61,959 nucleotides of DNA from Gordonia tangerina. GTDB taxonomy: Bacteria > Actinomycetota > Actinomycetes > Mycobacteriales > Mycobacteriaceae. This document shows, in pieces, positions 17,167 to 26,136 of the stretch. The position numbers and the translations under genes are program-made. Each line of letters opens with the position of its first letter. Positions within the stretch are counted from its first letter, which is position 1. Below the pieces are notes generated by a model, which saw only the letters and a program-made list of their open reading frames with translations, had not been told where the DNA came from and made no database searches. The DNA lies in NCBI RefSeq assembly GCF_021556435.1, contig NZ_JAKGCU010000028.1:1-61959 (forward strand). The letters are read 5' to 3'.

Positions 17167-17910
17167 ATGAGCTCACGTGGTCTCGCCGAACCGGCCTACC
17201 GGGCGCTCGCCGCGACGTTGCGCGCGCAGATCGCCGAGGGACGCTATCGCGGCGGGGTGCGTCTGCCCACCGAGTCCGAACTCTCCGACGAATTCGGGTT
17301 GAGCCGGCAGACCGTCCGGCGCGCGTTCCAGGACCTGGTGGCCGAGGGGTCGGTGTATCGGGTGCCCGGCCGGGGCACCTTCGCCACCGAGGGGGCCGGG
17401 CGTTATCTTCGCCAACTCGGTTCCATCGAGGATCTGATGAACCTGTCGGCCGACACCACGATGGAAGTGGTGTCGGCGCCGCGTCGTCAGGTGGATCTGG
17501 ACGCGGCCGGGCGGCTGCGTCTCGACACCGATCTGGTCCACCGGTTGACGTTTCGGCGATTTCACGACGGTGTGCCATTCGTGTCGACCACCGTGTGGTG
17601 GCCGGAATCGGTGGGACGGTTGGTGGCCGATCGCGACGAACTCGCCCACGGTGCCACCAGTACTCACACCATGATCGGGCTGTTGGAGCCGCATTTGCCG
17701 CATCCGATCACCGAGGCGGCGCAGTCGATCACGGTGGCGTCGGCCGATGCTGCGGTGGCCGAACAGGTGCAGTGCGCCGAGGGGCATGCGATGTTGCGGG
17801 TCGATCGGCTCTACACCGACGCGGCCGGCAACGCGGTAGAACTCGCGATCAGCCATTTCCTCCCCGAGCACTACACGTATCGGGTCACCCTCCGCCGCGG
17901 GGCCCGGTGA
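17167..17910 (+). CDS. GntR-family regulator (HutC subfamily, UTRA domain)
   Basis: This 247-residue protein has a GntR winged HTH at residues 7-72 (LPTESELSDEFGLSRQTVRRAF, then GRGTFAT) and a UTRA effector domain with the VHRLTFRRFHDGVPF strand pattern. It begins 20 bp after the acyl-CoA dehydrogenase stop, so it is probably co-transcribed and regulates this unit and the divergent CitE-Mch-Mct operon. UTRA domains bind small carboxylates or sugars; the ligand here is unknown. Confidence 0.87.
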   Translation: MSSRGLAEPAYRALAATLRAQIAEGRYRGGVRLPTESELSDEFGLSRQTVRRAFQDLVAEGSVYRVPGRGTFATEGAGRYLRQLGSIEDLMNLSADTTMEVVSAPRRQVDLDAAGRLRLDTDLVHRLTFRRFHDGVPFVSTTVWWPESVGRLVADRDELAHGATSTHTMIGLLEPHLPHPITEAAQSITVASADAAVAEQVQCAEGHAMLRVDRLYTDAAGNAVELAISHFLPEHYTYRVTLRRGAR

Positions 17911-17992
17911 CGCGCGACTCGAACCTCCCGTGCCACGGTCGGCCGGTGCCGTGAGCATTCCAGGCGAATCTGCCCGCAGAACCGCCATGCGA

Positions 17993-18008
17993 CCTCATTA
18001 GGATGAGG
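17993..18008 (+). promoter_or_regulatory. small inverted repeat covering the ribosome-binding site of the copper-cluster membrane gene
   Basis: CCTCAT (17993-17998), TAGG, ATGAGG (18003-18008) is a perfect 6-bp inverted repeat. It contains the AGGATGAGG Shine-Dalgarno region of the gene starting at 18013. It could be an operator or an RNA hairpin that hides the ribosome-binding site. Confidence 0.4.
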
Positions 18009-18012
18009 CCTC

Positions 18013-18540
18013 ATGAGCAGGACGCCATCGGACCGGGGCCGTGACACGCTGACGCGCGTCGCCGCCGGTGTCGTGGTGCCGGTGGTCGCGGTGGCCGCCC
18101 ACGGGCTCGGTGCCGGCGCGCTCCCCTCGACCGGAGGCATGCTGCTCACCGCTGCCATCGGTGTCCTCACCACGCTGGCCATGGGCGATCTGCGACGTCG
18201 ATCGACGCTGATGGCGACGCTGTCGGCGGTCATCGCGCTCACCGCGGCGCAGTTAGCTGCGCACGTGGCGATGTCGGTCGGGCATCCGGCGATGCACATC
18301 GACCAGCACGCCCTGCTCCCGATGACGGTGACGCACGCAATCGCCATCCCGGTCAGTGCGCTGCTCATCGTCGTGGCGGCCGGCCTACTCGCCGCGCTGA
18401 CCTCGACAATTCGCGCGATCACCGTCATATCGGTCATCGCATCCCACACTGTTGCGGCGATCAGTCGCGAGATGTTCCGGTCGGGTGGCGCGCTGGTCAT
18501 CGGTGGCTGCGGCGTACGAGCCCCGCCCGGTAGGTCCTGA
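18013..18540 (+). CDS. polytopic membrane protein of a copper cluster, unrecognised family
   Basis: The 175-residue protein has four or five hydrophobic segments (about residues 14-32, 40-58, 66-90, 106-130, 133-150). A loop segment is rich in His and Met (HVAMSVGHPAMHIDQHALLPM region, residues 85-106), as copper-handling proteins often are. AGGATGAGG precedes the ATG. The genes after it are YcnI, CopC and CopD, so a role in copper acquisition or trafficking in the membrane is likely from context. I do not recognise a named family. Confidence 0.7.
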   Translation: MSRTPSDRGRDTLTRVAAGVVVPVVAVAAHGLGAGALPSTGGMLLTAAIGVLTTLAMGDLRRRSTLMATLSAVIALTAAQLAAHVAMSVGHPAMHIDQHALLPMTVTHAIAIPVSALLIVVAAGLLAALTSTIRAITVISVIASHTVAAISREMFRSGGALVIGGCGVRAPPGRS

Positions 18541-18655
18541 TTCCTCGACATCGATGCCTGGCAGCGTTTCGGCTCGCCGGGCATACCCCTTCGCCGGCAT
18601 CGGCCGGCGCGAGCACCGGGGCGCTGAGGTGCCCGCACAGACAGGACTTCTCACC

Positions 18656-19381
18656 ATGAACAACCGCATGATCCGATGCCTCGCGGCACCCGCCGCAGCC
18701 TTGTCCATCGCCGCCGCCGGCACGCTGGCCGGTGCCGGCGCGGCCGCAGCCCACGTGTCGGCCACCGCGCCCACCCTCACCCAGGGCGGCTACGGCGTGG
18801 TGACACTCGTGGTTCCCAACGAATCCGAGACCGCCGCCACCACCACACTCACCGTTACCCTGCCGAACCTGAAGTCCGCCCGACCCGAGGTGATGTCGGG
18901 CTGGCGGTCCACGGTGACCAAGGACCCGTCCACCGAGGAGGTCACCTCGATCACCTGGTCCGCGCTGCCGGGCACCCCCGGGGTCCCCGTCGGAGAGTTC
19001 GCGCAGTTCCGTATCTCGGGCGGACCGTTCCCGGAGGAGGACAGCATCGCCCTGCCCGCAACCCAGACCTACGGCGACGGCGAGGAGGTCTCGTGGTCGG
19101 AGCCGATGGGCGCCGATGGTGCGGAACCCGACCACCCCGCGCCGGTGCTGACGTTGCCGGTCGCCGATGGCGACGGTGGCCACCACGGCACGGGTTCGGC
19201 GTCCGACGAGACCACTGCCGAGGCCGCCGACTCGTCCACCGATGACACCGCACGGTGGCTCGGCGGCATCGGACTGATCGTCGGTGCGCTCGGTGCGGTC
19301 TTCGGCGTGGCCGCCTTGACCCGCGCCGGCCGCGCTGCCAAGTCGTCCGGCACCGGTGAGAGCGGCTCCGATGATGCGTAG
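18656..19381 (+). CDS. YcnI/DUF1775 family secreted copper-binding protein
   Basis: This 241-residue protein has a signal peptide with cleavage likely at AAAA-HVSATAP, leaving His as residue 1, the hallmark of YcnI copper sites. A DUF1775 beta-sandwich follows (residues 35-170, including SGWRS and SWSEP), then a Gly/Asp/Ser-rich linker, a C-terminal transmembrane helix (about 200-220) and a charged tail. It would act on the outer face of the membrane as a copper chaperone for CopC/CopD. It overlaps the next gene by 11 bp. Confidence 0.83.
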   Translation: MNNRMIRCLAAPAAALSIAAAGTLAGAGAAAAHVSATAPTLTQGGYGVVTLVVPNESETAATTTLTVTLPNLKSARPEVMSGWRSTVTKDPSTEEVTSITWSALPGTPGVPVGEFAQFRISGGPFPEEDSIALPATQTYGDGEEVSWSEPMGADGAEPDHPAPVLTLPVADGDGGHHGTGSASDETTAEAADSSTDDTARWLGGIGLIVGALGAVFGVAALTRAGRAAKSSGTGESGSDDA

Positions 19382-19919
19382 CAGTCGGATGATCACCACT
19401 GCCGTCGCAGTCGTGGCGGGGGTGTTGTGCTCCGCCCTGTTCGGCGTCGTCACCGCGCCCGAGGCGCACGCCCATTCGCAGGTGGTCTCATCGGACCCCG
19501 ACGACGGAGCCCGGGTGGAGTCGAGTCCGGCGCGGGCCACCGTAACCTTCAACGAGCCGCTCCAGGAAGCCTTTGCGGTGCTGACCGTGGTGGGCCCGGA
19601 CGGCAATTACTGGCAGGACGGCGACGCCGTCGTCGACGGCCCACGGCTCAGTGTCGGCTTGCGTGAACCGGGGCCAACCGGTACCTACACGCTCAACTAT
19701 CGGGTGACCTCGGCCGACGGACATCCCGTCGACGGACAGCGCAGCTTCGAGCTGACCGTCGCCGGGTCCGGGACGCCTGGACCGGTCGCCGACACCGCGG
19801 CCGACTCCGGCGACGACGGTCCACCGCTGTGGCCGTTCATCGTCGTGGCAGTGCTGGTGCTCGTCGGTGGACTCGGCGTGGTCGTCGTACTGTCGCGGCG
19901 GTCGGGCCGGTCGGTATGA
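19371..19919 (+). CDS. copC: CopC-domain copper resistance/acquisition protein
   Basis: This 182-residue protein has a signal peptide ending at EAHA-HSQVVSSDP, so the mature N-terminus is His, a Cu(II) ligand in CopC. The CopC immunoglobulin-like domain follows (HSQVV...PANGARV-like DDGARVES, VTFNEPL, YRVTSADGHPVDG with the second His). A transmembrane helix lies at about 150-172. ATG at 19371 or 19374 overlaps the YcnI stop. It hands copper to CopD encoded 7 bp downstream. Confidence 0.87.
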   Translation: MMRSSRMITTAVAVVAGVLCSALFGVVTAPEAHAHSQVVSSDPDDGARVESSPARATVTFNEPLQEAFAVLTVVGPDGNYWQDGDAVVDGPRLSVGLREPGPTGTYTLNYRVTSADGHPVDGQRSFELTVAGSGTPGPVADTAADSGDDGPPLWPFIVVAVLVLVGGLGVVVVLSRRSGRSV

Positions 19920-19926
19920 CGGTGCG

Positions 19927-20862
19927 ATGAACACGACGGCGGGACGCCGCGGGCCTGTGCATCAGCGGCAGCGGGCGGCGGCCATCGCCGCGGCGTCGGC
20001 CGCGATGTTCGTCGGTCTCGGCGGATGCTGGCTGCTTGCGGCTCCCGCCGGCCCGGCCGCGACGTCATTGCCCAACACGGTCGCGCTGGCGGCCGCGGTG
20101 CTCCTCGTGGGTCTCGGTTCGCTCCCGGTTCTCGGGCTCGTGCCGTCGCCGGTGGCGGTGGGTGTGGCCGGTGCGGCCTGGTTCGTCGGGGTCGCGGTGG
20201 CGGCCTGGCTGCGAACCGCCGATCAGTCGGGTCGGGCACCGACCGCCGTGGGGCTAGGTCAGTTCGTCGACACGCTGCGGGCCGGGGCCCCCGAGATGGT
20301 CACTCTGGTCGCCTCGTGTCTGGTGGTCGGGCTGGTGTGTGTGGAGCTCACCGGCCGCGCGGCACCACCTGCAGCTTCCTATGCGCTGCTGGCCGGCGTC
20401 GGAGTGCTCGCGACGTCGATCACCGGCCACCCTGGCCAACACGCGATCGGGCCGATCCTGGTCGGTGCGCATGCGCTTGCCGCCGCCTGGTGGTGCGGCA
20501 CCCTGGCCGCGATGGTGCTCGTCGTCCGCGGGCGCCGGGGCTGGGCCTCGGCGTTGCCGGAGTTCTCTTCCCGCGCACTGTGGGCGGTCGCGGGGATCGC
20601 GACGACGGGGCTGATCAGCGCTGCGCTGCAGATCGGCCTCGGCGACCTGCTCGACACCGGTTATGGTCGCGTCCTGCTGGCCAAGGCGGTAGGCCTGGTG
20701 ATCCTCATCGGGCTGGGCGTGTACGCGCGGCGCCGTTGGGTTCCCGGCGTCGACCGGCATCAGCTCAGCGAGGCCACCTCGTTGCGTTTGGCGACAGTGG
20801 AACTCGCGGTGATGGGTGTGGTGCTCGGGCTGGCCGTGGGCCTCGCGGGCACCGCACCCTGA
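19927..20862 (+). CDS. copD: CopD-domain membrane protein
   Basis: This 311-residue integral membrane protein has about eight hydrophobic segments. It matches the CopD pattern in its C-terminal half (ITGHPGQHAIGPILVGAHALAAAWWCGTLAAM, with conserved His and Trp residues; GYGRVLLAKAVGLVILIGLGVYARRR). It imports copper delivered by CopC. The ATG at 19927 is taken because it follows the CopC stop directly. It is the last gene of the copper operon and is convergent with the hydrolase gene at 20904. Confidence 0.83.
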   Translation: MNTTAGRRGPVHQRQRAAAIAAASAAMFVGLGGCWLLAAPAGPAATSLPNTVALAAAVLLVGLGSLPVLGLVPSPVAVGVAGAAWFVGVAVAAWLRTADQSGRAPTAVGLGQFVDTLRAGAPEMVTLVASCLVVGLVCVELTGRAAPPAASYALLAGVGVLATSITGHPGQHAIGPILVGAHALAAAWWCGTLAAMVLVVRGRRGWASALPEFSSRALWAVAGIATTGLISAALQIGLGDLLDTGYGRVLLAKAVGLVILIGLGVYARRRWVPGVDRHQLSEATSLRLATVELAVMGVVLGLAVGLAGTAP

Positions 20863-20903
20863 GCGGGTTGCCGTATCTGTCGATGCGCTCGGTGTTCGAC
20901 GGT

Positions 20904-21854
20904 TCAGCGCGGCTGGTCCCACACGGTCAGCAGTTCGGTGATGATCTCCACGGAGAGGCCGAGAGCGCCGAGGTGGCTCTCGCCGTGCATGGTGAACAAC
21001 TTGGCATCGGGGAGCATGGCCACCATGTGTTCGCCGTGTGCGTGGGGGATGATGTGGTCGCGGTCGCCGTGCCACCAACGCACCGGCACGGTCACCTCGG
21101 ACACGCGGAAGCCCCAGTCCCGGGAGAACACCACGATGTCGGCAAACGGCGCCTCCATCCGACGGGAGCCGCCGTGCAATAGGTCGTCGAGGAACATCGC
21201 GCGGAATTCCGGCCGCGACAACAACTCTCGATCCCCTTCCGGGGACAATCGGCCATAGATCGCGATCGCCGGGTCGGCGATCGGACGGGCGACGCCGAGT
21301 ACCGAGCTGACCACCTTGCCGATCGGCGCGCCGGCAACACCGAGCACCGGCGCCGCCGCGCGCCCGAGTCGCATGGCGCCGCCGGGCGCGGAATCGGGAC
21401 CGACGGTGGGGGCGACCCCACCGAGGACACCTGCGGCGACGACCCGGTCGGGGAAGGTGTGCGCGACACCGAGGGCATACGGGCCACCGCCGGACAGACC
21501 GATGACCGCGAACTCCTCGATACCGAGTGCGTCGGCGACGATCTCGAGGTCCAACGCGAACTCGGCCACGTTGCGGTACCGGTACGGCGTGGACGAACCG
21601 ACCCCGGGCCGGTCGAGGCCGACGATGCGCAGTCCGTGCTGCGCGGCGAACGCCCTCGCCTCGGTCGGGATCTGTCGTCGTGCGCCCGGAGTGCCGTGTA
21701 GCCAGAACAGTGCGCGTCCGGTGGCCGAACCGAACTCGGCGAACCCGATACGACGCTGTCCGTCGTCTCCGACGGTCACTGACCCCTCGATCTTGGGGCG
21801 GTCGATGTCCATCATGTCCTCGAGCATCCCACGTTCGCGTGTGTTGTGGATCAC
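20904..21854 (-). CDS. alpha/beta-hydrolase
   Basis: This 316-residue alpha/beta-hydrolase has an oxyanion HGTPGARRQ, nucleophile elbow GLSGG, an acid in the HGDRDHIIP segment and a terminal His in GESHLG. It is related to esterase/haloperoxidase-like or proline-iminopeptidase-like hydrolases; the substrate is unknown. The GTG at 21854 has AAGG upstream; ATGs at 21815 and 21812 with GAGG are equally plausible and fit the domain start better. Confidence 0.83.
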   Translation of the reverse strand: MIHNTRERGMLEDMMDIDRPKIEGSVTVGDDGQRRIGFAEFGSATGRALFWLHGTPGARRQIPTEARAFAAQHGLRIVGLDRPGVGSSTPYRYRNVAEFALDLEIVADALGIEEFAVIGLSGGGPYALGVAHTFPDRVVAAGVLGGVAPTVGPDSAPGGAMRLGRAAAPVLGVAGAPIGKVVSSVLGVARPIADPAIAIYGRLSPEGDRELLSRPEFRAMFLDDLLHGGSRRMEAPFADIVVFSRDWGFRVSEVTVPVRWWHGDRDHIIPHAHGEHMVAMLPDAKLFTMHGESHLGALGLSVEIITELLTVWDQPR

Positions 21855-21996
21855 GCGGCCTTCTCTCCGCTGCCGATTCGAGAGCCGCCGAGGTTCCGCC
21901 TGAACCGATTGTTCACCCGAAACCGCGCCCGCCGCGGCTCGGATCGCGAAGACTGGAAGCGTCCGGGGGATCCGTTGAGACGACAGGTGGTGTGAG

Positions 21997-23028
21997 ATGT
22001 CAGATCAGAAGTTCACAGCGGCGGTGGTCACCGCGTTCGGCGATCCGCTCGAAGTCACCGAACTCGACCTCCCCGAACCGGGCCCCGGCCAGGCGCTGGT
22101 GAAACTGGAGACCTCAGGGGTCTGCCACACCGACCTGCACGCCGCACACGGCGACTGGCCGGTCAAGCCGTCACCACCGTTCGTGCCCGGGCACGAGGGT
22201 TACGGGACGGTGGTTGCCCTCGGCCCCGGCGTCACCGAATTGATGGTGGGCGACAAGGTCGGCAACGCGTGGCTGTGGTCGGCATGCGGGAGCTGCGAGT
22301 ATTGCCGGACAGGCTGGGAGACGCTGTGCGAGAAGCAGAGCAACGGTGGTTACTCGGTGAACGGGTCCTTCGGGACGCACATGCTCGTCGACGAGCGATT
22401 CGCCGCGCGGATCCCGGATGGGGTCGACCCGGTGGAGGTCGCCCCGATCCTGTGCGCCGGGGTCACCGTCTACAAGGGGCTCAAGGTGTCCGACACCAAA
22501 CCCGGGCAGTGGGTGGTGATCTCCGGAATCGGCGGACTCGGTCACGTTGCCGTGCAGTACGCGAAGGCGATGGGCATGCGGGTGGCGGCCGTGGACATCG
22601 CCGACGACAAGCTGGACCTCGCCCGCCACCTCGGCGCCGAGGTGACCGTGAACGCCGCGAAGACCACTGATGTGGCGGTCGCGGTGCAAGAACAGACCGG
22701 TGGCGCCCACGGCGTGCTCGTCACCGCAGTCCATCCGCAGGCATTCGGTCAGGCCATCGGCATGGCCCGGCGCGGCGGAACCATCGTGTTCGTCGGCCTG
22801 CCGCCGGGCGATTTCCCCGCGCCGATCTTCGACGTGGTGCTCAAAGGACTCACCATCCGGGGCTCGATCGTGGGTACCCGGCAGGACATGACCGAGGCGC
22901 TCGACTTCTACGCACGCGGGCTGATCAAGCCGACCGTCGCGACGATGCGACTCGACGAGATCAACGAGGTCTTCGGGCGGATGGAGAAGGGTGCGATCGA
23001 GGGTCGGATGGTCATCGACTATCGGTGA
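21997..23028 (+). CDS. zinc-dependent alcohol dehydrogenase (AdhP/AdhA type)
   Basis: This 343-residue medium-chain dehydrogenase has catalytic zinc ligands in GVCHTDLH, PGHEGYG and LCAGVTVYKG. The structural zinc lobe is CGSCEYCRTGWETLC, and a Rossmann motif GIGGLGH is followed by AVDIADDKL (Asp indicates NAD+). It oxidises primary alcohols to aldehydes. A GTGGTGTG stretch lies before the ATG; the start fits the family. The hydrolase gene begins 13 bp after its stop and may be co-transcribed. Confidence 0.9.
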   Translation: MSDQKFTAAVVTAFGDPLEVTELDLPEPGPGQALVKLETSGVCHTDLHAAHGDWPVKPSPPFVPGHEGYGTVVALGPGVTELMVGDKVGNAWLWSACGSCEYCRTGWETLCEKQSNGGYSVNGSFGTHMLVDERFAARIPDGVDPVEVAPILCAGVTVYKGLKVSDTKPGQWVVISGIGGLGHVAVQYAKAMGMRVAAVDIADDKLDLARHLGAEVTVNAAKTTDVAVAVQEQTGGAHGVLVTAVHPQAFGQAIGMARRGGTIVFVGLPPGDFPAPIFDVVLKGLTIRGSIVGTRQDMTEALDFYARGLIKPTVATMRLDEINEVFGRMEKGAIEGRMVIDYR

Positions 23029-23040
23029 GCGTCCGCTGAG

Positions 23041-24006
23041 GTGAGCACAGCAGATTCTCAACCGAAAGCGCGTAGCGTCGAGTCCATGAGTTCTCAGTTC
23101 GTCCGCGGCGTGGGTCGGGCATTCGGTCATGTGCTGCGGCCGTATCCGGCGCGCGACGTCCCGCCCGGGACGATGGTCGAGCTCCCGGACCGGGGCCCGG
23201 TGTTCGTCACCGACTCCGGACCGCGCGATGCACCCGCGGTGTTTCTGCTGCACTCGGTGCTGACCACCGGGCTGCTCTGCTGGTATCCGGTCATCCCGGA
23301 GCTGAACAAGCGATACCGGGTGATCACGATGGATCAGCGCTGGCACGGCCGCGGCATCCGATCCGACCGGTTCGATCTGCGCGACTGCGCCGACGACGTC
23401 GCGGCCCTCGCCGACGAACTCGGCATCGAGAGGTTCACCGCCGCCGGTTTCTCCATGGGCGGCGGTATCGCCCAACTGGTCTGGCGACGCCATCGCCGGC
23501 GGGTCTCGGGACTGGTGTTGTGCTCGACGGGCCCGTACTTCAGCACCAACGACCCGGACCTGCGCGCCCAATCGCATCGCACCGGACGACTGATGACCGG
23601 TATGTACCGGGCACTCCCGAAACCACGGCTCAACCGGCTCGACGATCCCGTCGGTCACACCTCGGTGTGGGCGCTGCGGCAGTTCTTCTCCACCCCGCTG
23701 TCGCACCTGGGCCACTTCGGGGAGGGCCTGGGCGGCTTCGACTCCCGCGGCTGGCTGGCCGAGATCGATGTCCCGACGTCGGTGGTCGTCTCGGTGCGTG
23801 ACCGTGTCGTGGAGCCTGCGCGCCAGCAACTGCTGATAGACGGCATCCCGGCGGCTCGCCGTTTCGAGGTCGACGGCGGGCACGCGTGCTGTGTGTTGGG
23901 CGCGCAGTTCTTCATCCCGCCGTTCGTCGACGCGGTCGATGCGGTGCAGGACGCCAGTGCGCCGGTACCCCCGACGCCGGAGGATGCCTCGCTCAGTCCA
24001 CGATGA
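23041..24006 (+). CDS. alpha/beta-fold hydrolase
   Basis: This 321-residue alpha/beta-hydrolase has HSVLTTG as oxyanion region, MDQRWHGRG, nucleophile elbow GFSMGG, an acid position in SVRDRVV and a C-terminal DGGHACC with the catalytic His. The family includes 3-oxoadipate enol-lactonase-like and lipolytic enzymes; the substrate is unknown. The GTG at 23041 is used; an ATG at 23086 is an alternative. The 3' end overlaps the convergent lutC by 14 bp. Confidence 0.82.
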   Translation: MSTADSQPKARSVESMSSQFVRGVGRAFGHVLRPYPARDVPPGTMVELPDRGPVFVTDSGPRDAPAVFLLHSVLTTGLLCWYPVIPELNKRYRVITMDQRWHGRGIRSDRFDLRDCADDVAALADELGIERFTAAGFSMGGGIAQLVWRRHRRRVSGLVLCSTGPYFSTNDPDLRAQSHRTGRLMTGMYRALPKPRLNRLDDPVGHTSVWALRQFFSTPLSHLGHFGEGLGGFDSRGWLAEIDVPTSVVVSVRDRVVEPARQQLLIDGIPAARRFEVDGGHACCVLGAQFFIPPFVDAVDAVQDASAPVPPTPEDASLSPR

Positions 24007-24628
24007 CCACGTGCAGGGCCCGCGGGCCGTGGACGCCTTCCACCCGGTCCAGCTCGATGTCGCTGGTCGCGCTGGGGCCGCTGATCCAGGTCTGCGGGCG
24101 GCTCTGCGCACCGATCCCGATGAGGTGAGCGACCGCTTCCGGGACGTCGCTGACCACCTGGCCGGCATCCACGATGCACACGTGCACATCCGGCACAAGC
24201 GACAAGGCCCGCCGGCCCTGTCCGGAGCTGTGGTCGAGCACGATGGTGCCGGTGTTGGCGATTCCGACCGCGGCGGTCGTCACCACGGCTCCGGCGCGGT
24301 CCAGTTCGCGGGGCGACAGCTGATCGTCGTCGAGCCAGTCGAGCGTGGGGAGGTCGAGGCGGCGGCGCACCGTGTCGTCGGCCAAGATCGGGCCACCCAC
24401 CCCCGACAGGGCCGCGCTGACGGCGGCTGCCAACTCGTGCTCTGCGACGCGTTCGACGGCAGCGCGATAGTCGGCGACGCGCTCGGCGAAACGGTCGACC
24501 ACCGGAAGGGCGCCGGTGTCGACGATCTCACCGTAGGACCAGTCCACCCGCGTCTCGGCGGGATCGGGATCGGTGACGTCGGCGAGCGCGGCTCTGACCC
24601 GGCTGAGGATTTCCTCGCGGGCGTTCAC
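23993..24628 (-). CDS. lutC: LutC/YkgG-family lactate utilization protein
   Basis: This 211-residue LUD-domain protein has the typical GAVVTTAAVGIANTGTIVLD and LSLVPDVHVCIV segments and a short N-terminal helix MNAREEILSRVRAAL. It is the third subunit of the LutABC L-lactate oxidation complex. Its GTG start overlaps the LutB stop (GTGA). It is the last gene of the minus-strand lutABC operon and is convergent with the preceding hydrolase gene. Confidence 0.9.
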   Translation of the reverse strand: MNAREEILSRVRAALADVTDPDPAETRVDWSYGEIVDTGALPVVDRFAERVADYRAAVERVAEHELAAAVSAALSGVGGPILADDTVRRRLDLPTLDWLDDDQLSPRELDRAGAVVTTAAVGIANTGTIVLDHSSGQGRRALSLVPDVHVCIVDAGQVVSDVPEAVAHLIGIGAQSRPQTWISGPSATSDIELDRVEGVHGPRALHVVIVD

Positions 24629-26136
24629 TGGGCGGCCCCGGGCTCATCGGCCTTCTCGGACCGTTCGCGCTTCCACCACTGTCGGAAGGATTCGGCCGGC
24701 GGGACCGGGATGTCGCGGGCCGAACTCCATCCCGCGAGCGGACCGGGCAGCGCGCCGATGCTCGCGCGGCGGCCCAGCAGGCGGTTGCCCACCGTCGCCG
24801 CCCGCTGTGCGGCCTCGAGTCGGCGATGACTCCCGAACATCCACGCCATTGCCTTCATCGCACCCGTCTCGGGGGTAGGCATGCCGCCCCGGTGTTCGTC
24901 GACGACGCGGGTGCGCAGATGTACCAACAGTTCTGGGATGGGGATGGCGACCGGGCACACATCCGAGCATGCGCCGCAGAGGCTCGACGCGAAGGGCAAC
25001 GAGGCGTCGACGGCCGAACCGGTGCCGCGCAGTTGCGGGGTGAGGATCGCGCCGATCGGGCCGGGATACACCGAACCGTAGGCGTGCCCACCGGTTCGCT
25101 CGTACACCGGGCAGACGTTGAGGCACGCCGAGCAGCGAATGCACCGCAACGCATCGCGACCCACTTCGTCGGCGAGAACGGTGCTGCGATTGTTGTCGAG
25201 CAACACGATGTGCACGTTGCGGGGCCCGTCGCCGGGGGTGACCCCTGTCCACACCGACGTGTACGGGTTCTCCCGCTCGCCGGTGCTCGAGCGGGGCAAC
25301 ACCTGTAGAAAGACCTCGAGATCTGCCCAGGTCGGTAGCAGCTTTTCGATACCCACCACGGAGATCACCGTCTCGGGCAAGGTCAGGCACATCCGGCCGT
25401 TGCCCTCGGACTCCACCACGACGAGGCTACCGGTGTCGGCTATCGCGAAGTTGGCGCCGCTGATCCCGACCTTCGCCCGAAGGAACTTCTCCCGTAGGTG
25501 AAGCCGAGCGGCCTCGGCCAGCCGGCGTGGCTCATCGGTGAGGTCGTCGGGAGCGGGCCGTCCCACCTGACCCATGCGATGCCGGAATATCTCCCGGACC
25601 TCACTTCGATTACGGTGGATCGCGGGCACGAGGATGTGACTGGGCCAGTCGTCGCCGAGTTGCACGATCAGCTCCGCGAGATCGGTTTCCCAGGCGTCGA
25701 TTCCGGCATCGGCGAGTGCTTCGTTGAGCTCGATCTCCTGGGTGGCCATCGATTTCACCTTCACCACCTCGTCGGCTTCGGCCGCGCGCACGAGGTCGAT
25801 GACGATGCGGTTGGCCTCCTCGGCGTCACGAGCCCAGTGCACCACCGCGCCGGCGGCAGTGGCGTTCTCCTCGAACCGCATCAGATGTTGATCGAGATGT
25901 CGCAGGGTCCGGTCCTTGATGGCTGCTGCGGCGGCGCGCAATTGCTCCCAGTTGTCCAGCTCGGCGACGACCTCGGCACGTTTGGTTCGGATGATCCCCG
26001 TCGCGTGGGCGAGGTTGCGCCGCTGGGTGGCGTCTGCCAACGCCGAACGCGCCGCGTCCGGGAACGTCGGCATGCCGACGAACTGGGTGGTTACCCCGAC
26101 ATGGGGATGACCACCGGTCGTCGACCGGGCGCTCAC
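24625..26136 (-). CDS. lutB: LutB iron-sulfur lactate utilization protein
   Basis: This 503-residue protein has an N-terminal LUD domain (about 70-300, with GISGANFAIADTGSLVVVESEGN). Two [4Fe-4S] motifs follow, CIRCSACLNVCPVYERTGG and CGACSDVCPVAIP, and then the LutB C-terminal domain with a W-rich tail. It transfers electrons in cytoplasmic L-lactate oxidation to pyruvate. Its GTG overlaps the stop of lutA, so all three genes are translationally coupled. Confidence 0.92.
   Translation of the reverse strand: MSARSTTGGHPHVGVTTQFVGMPTFPDAARSALADATQRRNLAHATGIIRTKRAEVVAELDNWEQLRAAAAAIKDRTLRHLDQHLMRFEENATAAGAVVHWARDAEEANRIVIDLVRAAEADEVVKVKSMATQEIELNEALADAGIDAWETDLAELIVQLGDDWPSHILVPAIHRNRSEVREIFRHRMGQVGRPAPDDLTDEPRRLAEAARLHLREKFLRAKVGISGANFAIADTGSLVVVESEGNGRMCLTLPETVISVVGIEKLLPTWADLEVFLQVLPRSSTGERENPYTSVWTGVTPGDGPRNVHIVLLDNNRSTVLADEVGRDALRCIRCSACLNVCPVYERTGGHAYGSVYPGPIGAILTPQLRGTGSAVDASLPFASSLCGACSDVCPVAIPIPELLVHLRTRVVDEHRGGMPTPETGAMKAMAWMFGSHRRLEAAQRAATVGNRLLGRRASIGALPGPLAGWSSARDIPVPPAESFRQWWKRERSEKADEPGAAQ

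Noticed and set aside
22171..24198. 675-aa minus-strand reading frame
   Set aside because: It runs across the antisense of the alcohol dehydrogenase and hydrolase genes and has no family features; codon-bias shadow.
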